Part shown: positions 1-8,474 of the stretch, piece by piece
Layout: each line of letters starts with the position of its first letter
Position numbering within the stretch: position 1 is the first letter of the stretch
Notes under the pieces: model-generated
The model's database searches: none
Told to the model about the DNA's origin: nothing
What the model saw: only the letters and a program-made list of their open reading frames with translations
Source of the DNA: Peptococcaceae bacterium
GTDB lineage: Bacteria > Bacillota > Peptococcia > DRI-13 > PHAD01
Assembly (NCBI GenBank): GCA_024655825.1
Contig: JANLFJ010000001.1
Location: 47,497 to 111,496 of the forward strand
Reading direction: 5' to 3'
DNA length: 64,000 bases
Program-made: the position numbers and the translations under genes

Positions 1-501
1 TTTTGGGGAATACTGGGCGGAAAGCAGGCCCGGATTAAAGCAAGCATAAAAGAAGACGGTTTGAAAAAGGCCAAAGAATACATTATGAATGTCACGAAGA
101 AAATTGGGGCAGAGGCGAACGTGAGTATTGAAGAGGCCGAGGATTATGTAAAAATTACCCTATCGGGGGAAAATATGGGAGTATTGATTGGCAGAAGGGG
201 AGAGACGCTGGATGCTCTTCAATACCTGGTAAATCTGGTAGCAAACAGGCGTGTGAGCGAGAAAAAAAGGATCATTCTTGATGCGGAAGGTTACAGAAAA
301 AGAAGAGAAGCTACACTGGAAAAACTTGCCCATAAGCTGGCAGATAGAGTAAGAAGAACCGGGCAGCAAGTAGTGCTTGAACCAATGAATCCCCAGGAAC
401 GAAGAATTATTCATACGACCCTGCAAAACGACAGGTATGTTAAGACAATGAGCGAAGGAGAAGAACCGTATAGAAAAGTTATAATTTTACCAAGGAGATA
501 G
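1..501 (+). CDS. jag: Jag/KhpB RNA-binding protein, 5' end outside window
   Basis: The reading frame is open from base 1, and its first 20 codons resemble the end of a Jag N-terminal domain (a GILGGK stretch followed by basic residues). The TTG at 61 is therefore probably not the true start, and the gene is cut by the window edge. A KH domain follows with the GxxG loop seen as GRRG near fragment residue 65, then a C-terminal R3H domain with the NPQERRIIH signature. KhpB/Jag binds RNA together with KhpA in Firmicutes and influences cell division and envelope synthesis. It normally follows yidC near oriC and precedes mnmE, as here. A strong terminator follows. Family assignment is secure; the true start is not visible. 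Confidence 0.93.
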   Translation, partial: FWGILGGKQARIKASIKEDGLKKAKEYIMNVTKKIGAEANVSIEEAEDYVKITLSGENMGVLIGRRGETLDALQYLVNLVANRRVSEKKRIILDAEGYRKRREATLEKLAHKLADRVRRTGQQVVLEPMNPQERRIIHTTLQNDRYVKTMSEGEEPYRKVIILPRR

Positions 502-514
502 AGACAGCAGTAAC

Positions 515-540
515 AGCCTGGTTTTACCAGGCTTTATTTA
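515..540 (+). terminator. Rho-independent terminator after jag
   Basis: A perfect 7-bp stem, AGCCTGG (515-521) with CCAGGCT (527-533), has a 5-nt loop and is followed by TTTATTTA. It separates jag from mnmE. Confidence 0.85.
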
Positions 541-541
541 G

Positions 542-570
542 TTGATTGGCAAGAATATAAAATGTAGAAT
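542..570 (+). promoter_or_regulatory. Sigma-A-type promoter for mnmE operon
   Basis: TTGATT (542-547) and TAGAAT (565-570) are separated by exactly 17 bp, directly after the jag terminator and 28 bp before the mnmE start. Confidence 0.55.
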
Positions 571-597
571 GAGTTTCGGTTATGGAGGTGAAGGTTA

Positions 598-1977
598 ATG
601 GAAGATACTATTGCCGCTGTCTCTACGGCGCCAGGGCCGTCAGGTATCGGAATAATAAGGATTTCGGGACCTGATGCCGAAACCATAGCTGATAAGGTTT
701 TTACAAGCAAAAGTGGAGTTAAACTAAAGGAAAAACCATCGTATACCATTACCTACGGAATAATTGTCGATGAAGAAAAAAAAGTAATTGACGAGGCTTT
801 AGCCCTGGTAATGCGAGGACCATCAAGTTTCACTGGCGAAGATGTGGTTGAACTGCAGTGTCATGGCGGTGTGGTTCTGCTGCATAGGGTTTTGGAGCTT
901 GTTTTGAGGGCGGGAGCACGAATGGCAGAGCCGGGGGAATTCAGCAAAAGAGCTTTTTTAAACGGTAAATTGGACCTTTCCCAGACAGAAGCGATCATGG
1001 ACATTATCAATGCAAAAACTGTTACTGCGGTTAAGGCGGCAGTCAACAACTTAAGAGGGGCGATTCATGAAGAGATAAAAAGTATAAGGGGAAAATTATT
1101 GGAGAATATTGCCCATTTGGAAGCGGATATTGATTTTCCGGAGGAAGATTTTATAAGAATAGACAAGGAACAGGTAATGAACGACCTAATTGAAATAGAA
1201 AGAAGAATTGAAAAGCTGATCGCGTCGTATAACAGCGGAAGAATAGTTCAAAACGGATTAAAAACCGCGTTGATTGGAAAACCGAATGTCGGAAAGTCAA
1301 GTCTGTTAAATGCCCTGATAAAGGAGAAAAGAGCAATAGTTACTGATATTCCAGGGACCACCAGGGATACTATTGAAGAATATTACAACCTGGGCGGAAT
1401 ACCGCTGATCCTAGTTGATACCGCTGGGATAAGAGAAACGAAGGATATAATAGAAAGGCTCGGGGTGGAAAAAACCAAAGAAACCATAAAGGATGCAGAT
1501 TTAATACTATATGTACTGGATATAGCCGAGGGAATAACTGATAATGATCTGGAATTTATAAAAGAATTTCCGGAGAAAAAGATGCTTATTGTAATCAATA
1601 AGATCGACCTTCTTCATGACAAGGAAGTGGAAAACAAGATAGATGGAGAATTGCCGGGGTACCATGTATTATATATTTCGGCTAAAGAGGGGACAGGATT
1701 AAAGGAGCTGGAGGAAAAAATCAAACAGTTGATTTTCAAGAACGGGTTGGAAGCCGGTGAAGAACCATTAATAACTAATATAAGGCAAAAAGACGCCCTG
1801 GTTAAAGCCGGGCAGGCTGTTGCAAGCGCCAGGGAAGGGCTTATAAAGAAGACACCGTCTGATTTGATTTCCCTAGATTTAAAACAGGCCTGGCTAAATC
1901 TTGGGGAAATAACCGGGGAAACACTTGACGAGAATATTATTGACCAGATATTTTCACAGTTTTGTCTAGGAAAGTAG
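598..1977 (+). CDS. mnmE: tRNA modification GTPase MnmE
   Basis: 459 aa, the usual MnmE length. MnmE works with MnmG to add the (carboxymethyl)aminomethyl group at C5 of the wobble uridine of certain tRNAs, using GTP hydrolysis and methylene-tetrahydrofolate. The N-terminal folate-binding domain occupies about residues 1-120. The G domain is inserted in a helical domain: P-loop GKPNVGKS near 226-233, DTAG near 273 and NKID near 333. The protein ends in CLGK, a variant of the conserved C-terminal CxGK motif that carries the catalytic cysteine. The start ATG has GGAGGTG just upstream. It sits 10 bp before mnmG, its functional partner. Confidence 0.97.
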   Translation: MEDTIAAVSTAPGPSGIGIIRISGPDAETIADKVFTSKSGVKLKEKPSYTITYGIIVDEEKKVIDEALALVMRGPSSFTGEDVVELQCHGGVVLLHRVLELVLRAGARMAEPGEFSKRAFLNGKLDLSQTEAIMDIINAKTVTAVKAAVNNLRGAIHEEIKSIRGKLLENIAHLEADIDFPEEDFIRIDKEQVMNDLIEIERRIEKLIASYNSGRIVQNGLKTALIGKPNVGKSSLLNALIKEKRAIVTDIPGTTRDTIEEYYNLGGIPLILVDTAGIRETKDIIERLGVEKTKETIKDADLILYVLDIAEGITDNDLEFIKEFPEKKMLIVINKIDLLHDKEVENKIDGELPGYHVLYISAKEGTGLKELEEKIKQLIFKNGLEAGEEPLITNIRQKDALVKAGQAVASAREGLIKKTPSDLISLDLKQAWLNLGEITGETLDENIIDQIFSQFCLGK

Positions 1978-1987
1978 GAGGAGAAGT

Positions 1988-3877
1988 ATGCAATACGCGG
2001 CTGGAACATATGACTGCATTGTGGTAGGTGCAGGTCATGCGGGTTGTGAAGCGGCGCTGGCTGCTGCACGTTTGGGATGCAAAACCATGATCGCGACGCT
2101 GAACATGGAAAACATTGGCCTTATGCCGTGCAACCCTTCCATAGGAGGGCCTGCGAAAGGGCAACTGGTAAGAGAAATAGATGCGCTTGGCGGGGAAATG
2201 GGCAAAAATATTGACGAGACATATATTCAAATAAGACTGTTGAATACCGGCAAAGGCCCCGCCGTTTACGCCTTAAGGGCACAAGCAGACAAACAAGCAT
2301 ACGGAAAAAGGATGACCAGGGTTTTACAGAACCAGGAAAACCTTGATGTCAAGCAGATCCTGGTTGAAAAAATAATTGTTAACGACAAAAGGGAAATAGA
2401 AGGGATAGAAACTGAAACAGGCGCTGTGTACAGGGCGAAAACGGTGATACTTTGTACTGGAACCTATCTAAGGGGAAGGATAATAATAGGTGAAATGTCA
2501 TACCAGGGGGGACCTAACGGGCAGCGGGCAGCGATGAATTTGTCAGCATCCCTGAAGCAGCATGGAATTGAGTTAGGAAGATTTAAGACGGGAACGCCGG
2601 CCAGGGTAGATAAAAGAACTGTCAGGTTCGAAGAAATGTTAGTTCAACCTGGAGATGAAGAGCATGAGTTTTTTTCCTTCATGACCGAAGAAAGTAGAAA
2701 AATGAATTGCCCCTGTTATTTAACATATACAAACGAGGAAACCCACGAGATAATAAGAAAAAATTTGCACCGTTCGCCGTTATTTACTGGAAGGATTGAA
2801 GGAACTGGTCCGAGATACTGCCCTTCAATTGAAGATAAAGTGGTAAGATTTTCCGAAAAGGAAAGGCACCAGATTTTCCTGGAGCCGGAAGGACTTGATA
2901 CATGCGAAATGTACGTGCAAGGAATGTCATCAAGTCTTCCCGAGGAAGTGCAAACGGCTTTTTTAAGGACGGTAAAGGGGCTGGGAAAAGTTGAAATAAT
3001 GAGAACGGGGTACGCCATTGAATATGACTATGTAATACCAAGTCAGCTAAAACTGTCTTTAGAAATGAAAAGTATTAGCGGATTATTTTGTGCTGGACAG
3101 ATCAATGGTTCGTCAGGTTATGAAGAAGCGGCAGCACAGGGACTGATTGCCGGAATAAATGCAGCAATGAAGATTAAAGGAAAGGAACCATTGATTCTAA
3201 AAAGATCGGAAGCTTATATAGGGGTATTGATTGACGATCTTGTGACGAAAGGAACAAATGAACCTTATCGCTTGATGACTTCACGGGCTGAATACCGCCT
3301 TCTGCTCAGGCAAGATAATGCGGATCTCAGGCTTACCGAAATAGGATGGAAGATAGGACTAGTAACAAAAGAGAGATATGAGAAATTCCGGAACAAAAAA
3401 AGCCTGTTGGAGAATGAATTAAAGAGATTGAAAGAAACATTTGTATCTCCTGCCGATGAAAGAATAAAAAAGATACTGGAGAGAAAAGGAAGTTCTCCTC
3501 TCCGCCAGGGGATTTCGCTTTACGACCTACTGAGGCGTTCGGAAATAGAATACAAGGATTTAAAGGAAATGGAACTGGGAAAAGAACTGCCGAAGGAAGT
3601 AATTAAGCAAATAGACATTCAGATAAAATATGAAGGATATATTGAAAAGCAGCTTGCGCAGGTTGAAAAGTTTGAACGGCTGGAAAGCAGGAGATTGCCA
3701 GAGGACCTGCCTTACGAAGAGCTAAAGGGATTATCCACGGAGGCAAGGCAGAAGCTGGCGAAGCTAAAGCCGCAGTCAGTGGGACAGGCCTCGAGGGTTT
3801 CAGGTGTTTCTCCCGCCGATATATCCGTGCTTCTTGTTTACCTGGAACAGAAAAGAAGGAAGGAAAAAAAGAAGTGA
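1988..3877 (+). CDS. mnmG: tRNA uridine-5-carboxymethylaminomethyl modification enzyme MnmG
   Basis: 629 aa, typical for MnmG/GidA. The N-terminal FAD-binding Rossmann motif is [17 protein letters not shown] (about residues 14-30), followed by the family signature around CNPSIGG and by GxGPRYCPS. The C-terminal helical domain, from roughly residue 460 on, binds MnmE and tRNA. It forms the wobble-uridine modification complex with the upstream MnmE. AGGAGGAG precedes the ATG. The stop overlaps the rsmG start by 4 bases (GTGA), so translation is probably coupled. Confidence 0.97.
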   Translation: MQYAAGTYDCIVVGAGHAGCEAALAAARLGCKTMIATLNMENIGLMPCNPSIGGPAKGQLVREIDALGGEMGKNIDETYIQIRLLNTGKGPAVYALRAQADKQAYGKRMTRVLQNQENLDVKQILVEKIIVNDKREIEGIETETGAVYRAKTVILCTGTYLRGRIIIGEMSYQGGPNGQRAAMNLSASLKQHGIELGRFKTGTPARVDKRTVRFEEMLVQPGDEEHEFFSFMTEESRKMNCPCYLTYTNEETHEIIRKNLHRSPLFTGRIEGTGPRYCPSIEDKVVRFSEKERHQIFLEPEGLDTCEMYVQGMSSSLPEEVQTAFLRTVKGLGKVEIMRTGYAIEYDYVIPSQLKLSLEMKSISGLFCAGQINGSSGYEEAAAQGLIAGINAAMKIKGKEPLILKRSEAYIGVLIDDLVTKGTNEPYRLMTSRAEYRLLLRQDNADLRLTEIGWKIGLVTKERYEKFRNKKSLLENELKRLKETFVSPADERIKKILERKGSSPLRQGISLYDLLRRSEIEYKDLKEMELGKELPKEVIKQIDIQIKYEGYIEKQLAQVEKFERLESRRLPEDLPYEELKGLSTEARQKLAKLKPQSVGQASRVSGVSPADISVLLVYLEQKRRKEKKK

Positions 3878-4581
3878 AATTGCTCAGTGAACTGCTTAAA
3901 AATATTAATGTAGAAGTGACAGATGAGTCTATTGAGAAGTTTAAAATATATTATGAAGAGTTGGTCTCCTGGAATAAGCAGTTCAATTTAACGGCTATCA
4001 CCGAAAAAGAGAAGGTTATTATTAAGCATTTTTACGATTCGCTGCTGGCCGTAAAAACAAAGGGCTGGGTGGGAAAAGGGTCAATGGTTGACGTGGGGAC
4101 CGGGGCAGGATTCCCCGGTGTCCCCCTGAAAATAATCCATCCTGAAATAAAAGCGACCCTGGTTGATTCGGTAAATAAGAAAATCGTATTCTTGAAAAGC
4201 CTAATGGAAAAAGCAGGGATTGATGGAGTAGAGATTGTGCAGGGCAGGGCAGAAGAGATAGCCCAGAGGGAAGAATACCGGGAAAAGTACGATCATGCAG
4301 TATCCAGGGCGGTTGCCAGTGTACCTGTCCTGCTGGAATATTGTTTGCCGCTGTTAAAAACAGGGGGTAACCTGATTATATATAAGGGCCGTGAGGGCGA
4401 ATCGGAATTGGAAAGAGCTAAAACAGCGCTGGCAGAATTGGGAGGAGCAGTTATTGAAAAGTATAAAACGGCGTTGCCCAAAGGAGAAGGCGAACGGATG
4501 CTCATAACGATAAGAAAAGAAAGAATAACTCCTAAAAAATATCCCAGAAGAACAGGAATACCTGAAAAAAAGCCCTTATAA
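3874..4581 (+). CDS. rsmG: 16S rRNA (guanine-N7)-methyltransferase RsmG
   Basis: 235 aa; methylates N7 of a guanine in the 530 loop of 16S rRNA (G527 in E. coli numbering). The SAM-binding glycine loop [13 protein letters not shown] lies near residues 72-84, and the N-terminus has the family's [10 protein letters not shown] segment. The GTG start overlaps the mnmG stop. Gene order mnmE-mnmG-rsmG is the standard origin-proximal arrangement. The C-terminus is rich in lysine and proline, as is common in Firmicutes RsmG. Confidence 0.96.
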   Translation: MKLLSELLKNINVEVTDESIEKFKIYYEELVSWNKQFNLTAITEKEKVIIKHFYDSLLAVKTKGWVGKGSMVDVGTGAGFPGVPLKIIHPEIKATLVDSVNKKIVFLKSLMEKAGIDGVEIVQGRAEEIAQREEYREKYDHAVSRAVASVPVLLEYCLPLLKTGGNLIIYKGREGESELERAKTALAELGGAVIEKYKTALPKGEGERMLITIRKERITPKKYPRRTGIPEKKPL

Positions 4582-4636
4582 AAATGGAAAAAAATAGAAA
4601 AACAGGCAGGAGTTTTTAATTTTGAGGAGAATAAAT

Positions 4637-4675
4637 ATGGTAAGAAAAATAAACAGAGGAGAAAAACAATGGTGA
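4637..4675 (+). CDS. Possible 12-codon leader peptide before noc
   Basis: A tiny frame starts at ATG 4637 behind a good ribosome binding site (GAGGAG, 4624-4629). It encodes MVRKINRGEKQW, and its TGA overlaps the first codons of noc. This arrangement could couple translation of noc to the leader. It may be chance; there is no other evidence for expression. Confidence 0.25.
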   Translation: MVRKINRGEKQW

Positions 4676-5514
4676 AGGAATCGTTAACGAAGATGTTCGG
4701 TTTCAGCCAAAATGAGAATAGAAATGAATATATTCATGAAATAAATATCAAGGACATAAAACCAAATCCGTATCAACCAAGGAAATTTTTCGATCCTATA
4801 CAAATGGATGACCTGGCAAAATCAATTAAAGAGTTTGGAATAATTCAACCGCTGATAGTAAGGCAAAAAGGGAGTTATTACGAAATAATAGCGGGCGAGA
4901 GGAGAATGAGAGCAGCCCAGATTATTGGAATGAAATCCGTTCCGGCTATTATCAGAAATGCCGAAGAAAAAGAGATGGCAGAAATGGCATTGATAGAGAA
5001 CCTGCAAAGAGAGGATTTAAATTATTTTGAAGAGGCTGAAGGTTATAAACGGCTGATTGAAGAGTTTTCGCTGACGCAGGAGGAGATTGCCAGGAGGGTA
5101 GGAAAAAGCCAATCGACCATTGCTAACAAAATACGATTATTAAAACTGCCGGAAAACGTTAAGAAGAATATAGTCATTGAAATAATAACCGAACGACACG
5201 CCCGCGCGTTGTTGAAGCTGCCCGAAGAGGAAATGCAGTTGAAGGCGTTGAAAGAGATATATGAAAGGGAACTGAATGTAAGAGAAACCGATATTCTTGT
5301 TGAAAAGATATTAAGCGCATATGAAGACAGGCAGAAGGGTAAGGGTAAAAAGATAGTAAGGATATTTAAGGATATAAGAATATATTTGAATGCAATAAAG
5401 TCAGCTGTTTCCGAGATAGAAAACGCTGGGCTGGACGTTAAAGTAAGCGAAAATGATTACGATGATTATGTTCAGGTGGTCATACAAATATCTAAAAAAA
5501 AGAAAAGCGTATAA
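4669..5514 (+). CDS. noc: Noc-type nucleoid occlusion protein (ParB family)
   Basis: 281 aa ParB/Spo0J-family protein. The N-terminal CTP-binding ParB domain has the GERRMRAA box near residue 77. The central helix-turn-helix (LTQEEIARRVGKSQSTIAN) lies near 134-152. The C-terminal part forms the dimerization region. It sits between rsmG and parA, the position of noc in Bacillus, and a second ParB (6465-7340) lies downstream of parA, which makes this copy the Noc candidate. Noc binds its own palindromic sites and inhibits septum formation over the nucleoid. The start ATG 4669 has AGAGGAG upstream. Whether it recognises parS or Noc sites cannot be read from the sequence. Confidence 0.85.
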   Translation: MVKESLTKMFGFSQNENRNEYIHEINIKDIKPNPYQPRKFFDPIQMDDLAKSIKEFGIIQPLIVRQKGSYYEIIAGERRMRAAQIIGMKSVPAIIRNAEEKEMAEMALIENLQREDLNYFEEAEGYKRLIEEFSLTQEEIARRVGKSQSTIANKIRLLKLPENVKKNIVIEIITERHARALLKLPEEEMQLKALKEIYERELNVRETDILVEKILSAYEDRQKGKGKKIVRIFKDIRIYLNAIKSAVSEIENAGLDVKVSENDYDDYVQVVIQISKKKKSV

Positions 5515-5527
5515 GTCGGAATATAAA

Positions 5528-5560
5528 GGACCCTAAAAAAATAATAGGGTCTTTTTCTTT
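5528..5560 (+). terminator. Rho-independent terminator after noc
   Basis: GACCCTA (5529-5535) pairs with TAGGGTC (5545-5551) around a 9-nt A-rich loop, followed by TTTTTCTTT. It isolates the rsmG-noc unit from parAB. Confidence 0.88.
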
Positions 5561-5581
5561 ATCCCCAAAAGGCTGATAAAA

Positions 5582-5597
5582 TGTTTCACGTGAAACA
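5582..5597 (+). promoter_or_regulatory. parS: parS centromere-like site
   Basis: TGTTTCACGTGAAACA is a perfect 16-bp palindrome that matches the bacterial parS consensus. It lies between the noc terminator and parA, a few kilobases from the expected origin. ParB loads here as a CTP-dependent clamp and recruits ParA and condensin. Confidence 0.93.
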
Positions 5598-5710
5598 TCG
5601 GCATGCTAAACCAGGCCAACAAGAAATAATGATATTTTTTTGAAGGAAGACAAGAAAAAATGTGGAAATAAATAGTCTATGAAAAAGACTCAGAAAAAGA
5701 GGTGAAAAGA

Positions 5711-6472
5711 ATGGGGAAAATAATCACAATCGCCAACCAAAAGGGTGGAGTTGCTAAGACAACCACAGCAGTCAATCTCGGCTCGTGTCTGGCAACGCTT
5801 GGAAAGAAAGTCCTGCTCGTTGACATGGACCCGCAGGGTAACGCCACCAGTGGGCTGGGCGTATCCAAAACGGGTATTAGCCGCTGCATTTACGACTGCA
5901 TAATTAATGATATACCTGTGACCTCAATGATTCAATCCACCGAAATAAACAATTTGTTCATTGTCCCATCTACGATCCAGCTGGCTGGCGCGGAAGTTGA
6001 ACTCGTATCAGTCATTTCAAGGGAAATGAAACTAAAAAAAGCCCTGCTTCCCATAAAGAGCAGGTATGACTATATCATAATAGATTGCCCGCCTTCGCTT
6101 GGATTGTTGACCCTCAATGCCATGACAGCCGCGGACAGGGTTTTAATTCCTATCCAGTGCGAATACTACGCACTGGAAGGACTTGGGCAATTGATGAATA
6201 CGATCACGCTCGTAAAAAAACATTTAAATCCCGGTCTGGAAATAGAAGGTGTTGTTCTGACCATGTTCGATGCCCGAACGAACCTGTCGATTCAAGTAGT
6301 GGAAGAAGTCAAGGCCTATTTTAAAGATAAAGTGTTTAATTCGATAATCCCACGCAATGTCCGCTTGAGCGAAGCGCCGAGTTACGGGAAGCCAATAATC
6401 ACATACGATCCAAAATCCAAAGGAGCAGAACAATATTTTGATTTAGCCAAGGAGGTCATAGAACGTGACTAA
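5711..6472 (+). CDS. parA: Chromosome partitioning ATPase ParA (Soj)
   Basis: 253 aa, the same length as B. subtilis Soj. The deviant Walker A motif is [10 protein letters not shown] at residues 11-20; the usual KGGVGKTT glycine at position 15 is alanine here (codon gct). The signature lysine and catalytic lysine (K11, K16) are intact, and Walker B is seen as the DCPPSLG stretch near 118. I chose ATG 5711 because AGAGGTG (5698-5704) is correctly spaced for it; the in-frame GTG at 5702 lies within that ribosome binding site. ParA is an ATP-dependent switch that acts with ParB and parS in origin segregation and, in Bacillus, also modulates DnaA. It overlaps parB by 8 bases. Confidence 0.96.
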   Translation: MGKIITIANQKGGVAKTTTAVNLGSCLATLGKKVLLVDMDPQGNATSGLGVSKTGISRCIYDCIINDIPVTSMIQSTEINNLFIVPSTIQLAGAEVELVSVISREMKLKKALLPIKSRYDYIIIDCPPSLGLLTLNAMTAADRVLIPIQCEYYALEGLGQLMNTITLVKKHLNPGLEIEGVVLTMFDARTNLSIQVVEEVKAYFKDKVFNSIIPRNVRLSEAPSYGKPIITYDPKSKGAEQYFDLAKEVIERD

Positions 6473-7340
6473 GAGTCGCCTGGGGAGAGGACTGTCAGCG
6501 CTTATACCCACGGAATCGGATGCGCTTGTTAAGGACGAACCAGTAACCGAAATCAAACTGGAATTGATAAAGCCAAACTCCTTTCAACCGCGTAAAAGCT
6601 TCGATAAGGACAAACTGGACGAACTTGCCAGATCGATTCAGGAACATGGAGTTGTTCAGCCGGTTGTAGTACGTCCATTGGGTAATGGAGAATATGAACT
6701 GGTTGTGGGCGAAAGGCGACTCAGAGCCTGCCAGCAGCTCCTGCTGGAAAAGATCCCTGCCGTGGTTAAGGACCTATCTGATCGCCAGATGGTGGAGATT
6801 GCCCTAATTGAAAACATTCAAAGAGAAGATTTAAACCCGGTTGAAGAAGCTGCTGCTTACAAAAGATTGATGGAGGAGTTTGATTTAACACAAGAGGAAG
6901 TGGCCCAGAGAGTAGCCAAGAGTCGTTCCTTTGTAGCCAATATGCTCAGGCTGTTGAAGCTCCCGCAGCCAGTGCTGGAAATGCTGTCCAGTGGGCAGCT
7001 AACGGTTGGACATGTTCGACCTCTTCTGGCAGTGGATAACGAGGAGCAGCAAATAAAATTGGCCGGGGAAATGATAGAAAAAAACCTCACGGTAAGGGAT
7101 GCAGAGGCATTAACAAAGAAACAAGTCGCTGAGAAACCCATGGATGGTAAAAAAAATAAGGGAAAAGAAAACAAACTTCCTCCCGGAATTCTGGACCTGG
7201 AGTCCAGGCTGAGAAGCCTTTGCGGGACAAAAGTAAGGATAAAACAAATGGGCGAAAAAGGGCGTATCGAAATCGATTATTACAGCAGCGACGATCTGGA
7301 TAGAATTGTGTCCATCTTTTTAAAAGAAGACTATTTGTAG
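6465..7340 (+). CDS. parB: Chromosome partitioning protein ParB (Spo0J)
   Basis: 291 aa. It begins with the ParA-stimulating basic peptide ([12 protein letters not shown]), has the [11 protein letters not shown]-binding box near residue 82, a helix-turn-helix near 140-160 ([19 protein letters not shown]) and a C-terminal dimerization domain. It binds the parS palindrome upstream of parA. The GTG start lies inside the end of parA, with AAGGAGG before it. The N-terminal RLGRGL peptide distinguishes this ParB from the Noc-like paralogue, whose N-terminus differs. Confidence 0.96.
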   Translation: MTKSRLGRGLSALIPTESDALVKDEPVTEIKLELIKPNSFQPRKSFDKDKLDELARSIQEHGVVQPVVVRPLGNGEYELVVGERRLRACQQLLLEKIPAVVKDLSDRQMVEIALIENIQREDLNPVEEAAAYKRLMEEFDLTQEEVAQRVAKSRSFVANMLRLLKLPQPVLEMLSSGQLTVGHVRPLLAVDNEEQQIKLAGEMIEKNLTVRDAEALTKKQVAEKPMDGKKNKGKENKLPPGILDLESRLRSLCGTKVRIKQMGEKGRIEIDYYSSDDLDRIVSIFLKEDYL

Positions 7341-7444
7341 TATGCAAATATTTTCAAAAAATAAATAGAAACGTAGAAATTATCCAAATATATTTAATTA
7401 GCGGAAAGTGAAAAAAGGAACTAGCTAAAAAAGACGACTTGTTG

Positions 7445-7494
7445 TATAATGATTTCGAAGCGGTACGGCCAGGTTAGAGCTTGATCTGGCCGTA
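7445..7494 (+). promoter_or_regulatory. Candidate -10 element and 9-bp stem-loop in hyd leader
   Basis: TATAAT lies at 7445-7450 without a good -35. It is followed by a perfect inverted repeat, TACGGCCAG (7464-7472) and CTGGCCGTA (7486-7494). The repeat has no T-run, so it is more likely an operator or mRNA structure than a terminator. The Rex-like box follows at once. Confidence 0.4.
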
Positions 7495-7496
7495 GA

Positions 7497-7514
7497 TTGT
7501 GAATATTATCACAT
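7497..7514 (+). promoter_or_regulatory. Rex-type operator upstream of hydrogenase operon
   Basis: TTGTGAATATTATCACAT matches the Rex consensus TTGTGAAWWWWTTCACAA at all but two positions and is 50 bp upstream of the first hydrogenase gene. Rex is a repressor released by NADH. An NADH-linked hydrogenase is a logical target. No rex gene is in this window. Confidence 0.7.
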
Positions 7515-7563
7515 ATGCGGCAGTTATATTTTTCCTGCGAATCATTAAGGGGGTTGAAGAAAA

Positions 7564-8064
7564 ATGAGTTGCCTATGTCAATGCGGCACCGGAAAGGAAT
7601 CGGAAATTCTTGCGTTCATTGATCGCATCATTGACGCATATAAAGGGCAAAAAGGTGCCTTGATTCCTGTGCTGCACCAGGTCCAGGAGCATTTGGGGTA
7701 TTTGCCGGAAGATGTGCAGGCCTACATCGCCGAAAAGCTAAATGTTCCATTAAGTGAAGTTTATGGTGTCGTCAGTTTTTACACCCTTTTCAGCACGGTG
7801 CCCAAGGGCAAGTATAAAATAAGCGTGTGCCTGGGAACCGCCTGTTATGTTAAAGGGTCGGGCCAAATCCTGGCGGAACTGGAAAAGGAATTAAACATCA
7901 ATGTGGGCAGTACCACCGAAGACGGCCTGTTTACGCTGGAAGCCTGCCGCTGCCTGGGCTGCTGCGGCCTGGCTCCGGTTCTTATGGTTAATGATAACGT
8001 CCACGGACGCCTGACCAAGAGCGATGTTGGCGCAATAATTAAAAAGTACAGGGAAATAAGTTAG
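7564..8064 (+). CDS. hydC: NuoE-like [2Fe-2S] subunit of NADH-linked hydrogenase
   Basis: 166 aa thioredoxin-fold ferredoxin of the NuoE/HydC family. A helical N-terminal region (LIPVLHQVQEHLGYLP) precedes the cluster domain. Cluster cysteines are visible in CLGTAC near residue 90 and CRCLGCC near residue 128. In HydABC enzymes this subunit relays electrons next to the flavin subunit. It is first in a four-gene operon with the NuoF-like and HydA-like subunits. AAGGGGG precedes the ATG. The paired CRCLGCC gives more cysteines than the four needed for one cluster. Confidence 0.92.
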   Translation: MSCLCQCGTGKESEILAFIDRIIDAYKGQKGALIPVLHQVQEHLGYLPEDVQAYIAEKLNVPLSEVYGVVSFYTLFSTVPKGKYKISVCLGTACYVKGSGQILAELEKELNINVGSTTEDGLFTLEACRCLGCCGLAPVLMVNDNVHGRLTKSDVGAIIKKYREIS

Positions 8065-8077
8065 AGGAGGGTTGTAG

Positions 8078-8443
8078 ATGCGGTCTATAAATGAACTAAA
8101 AGCATTGAAAGAAAAAGTGGAAAAGACTATGGCCGTCCGTGAAAACAAGGGAGCGCCTACGGTGATTGTTCACATGGGGACCTGCGGGATCGCCAACGGC
8201 GCGCGGGATGTCCTGAATGCGGTTATGGAAGAACTCAAGGTTCGCGAATTGACAGATATACATGTTACTCAGACCGGCTGCCCCGGATTGTGTCACAAGG
8301 AGCCGCTTGTTACAGTATCTTTTCCCGGCAAGAAACCATACCTTTATGGCAAAGTAACGCCTGAGAACGCCAGGAAAATAATTTTGCAGCATCTTGTGAA
8401 CGGCCAGCCCGTGGCCGAGTGGCTGGTAAATAAAGAGGAGTAG
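8078..8443 (+). CDS. Small thioredoxin-like ferredoxin subunit of hydrogenase operon
   Basis: 121 aa. After a helical N-terminus it carries a thioredoxin-like ferredoxin domain (VIVHMGTCGIANGAR, then TGCPGLCHKEP). It clearly resembles the first 100 residues of the next protein, which suggests a domain duplication. Where that protein has a cysteine (VCTGTGC), this one has histidine (VHMGTC), so only three obvious cluster cysteines remain. Its role is probably structural or electron transfer within the hydrogenase; the cluster, if any, may have unusual ligation. It lies 13 bp after hydC with AGGAGG at its start. Confidence 0.85.
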   Translation: MRSINELKALKEKVEKTMAVRENKGAPTVIVHMGTCGIANGARDVLNAVMEELKVRELTDIHVTQTGCPGLCHKEPLVTVSFPGKKPYLYGKVTPENARKIILQHLVNGQPVAEWLVNKEE

Positions 8444-8474
8444 CCGGTGAGGCTAAGAAGAAGGAGGAGTTGAC

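Noticed and set aside
61..501. TTG at 61 as the start of jag
   Set aside because: The frame is open back to base 1 with Jag-like sequence before the TTG, so the gene simply starts outside the window.
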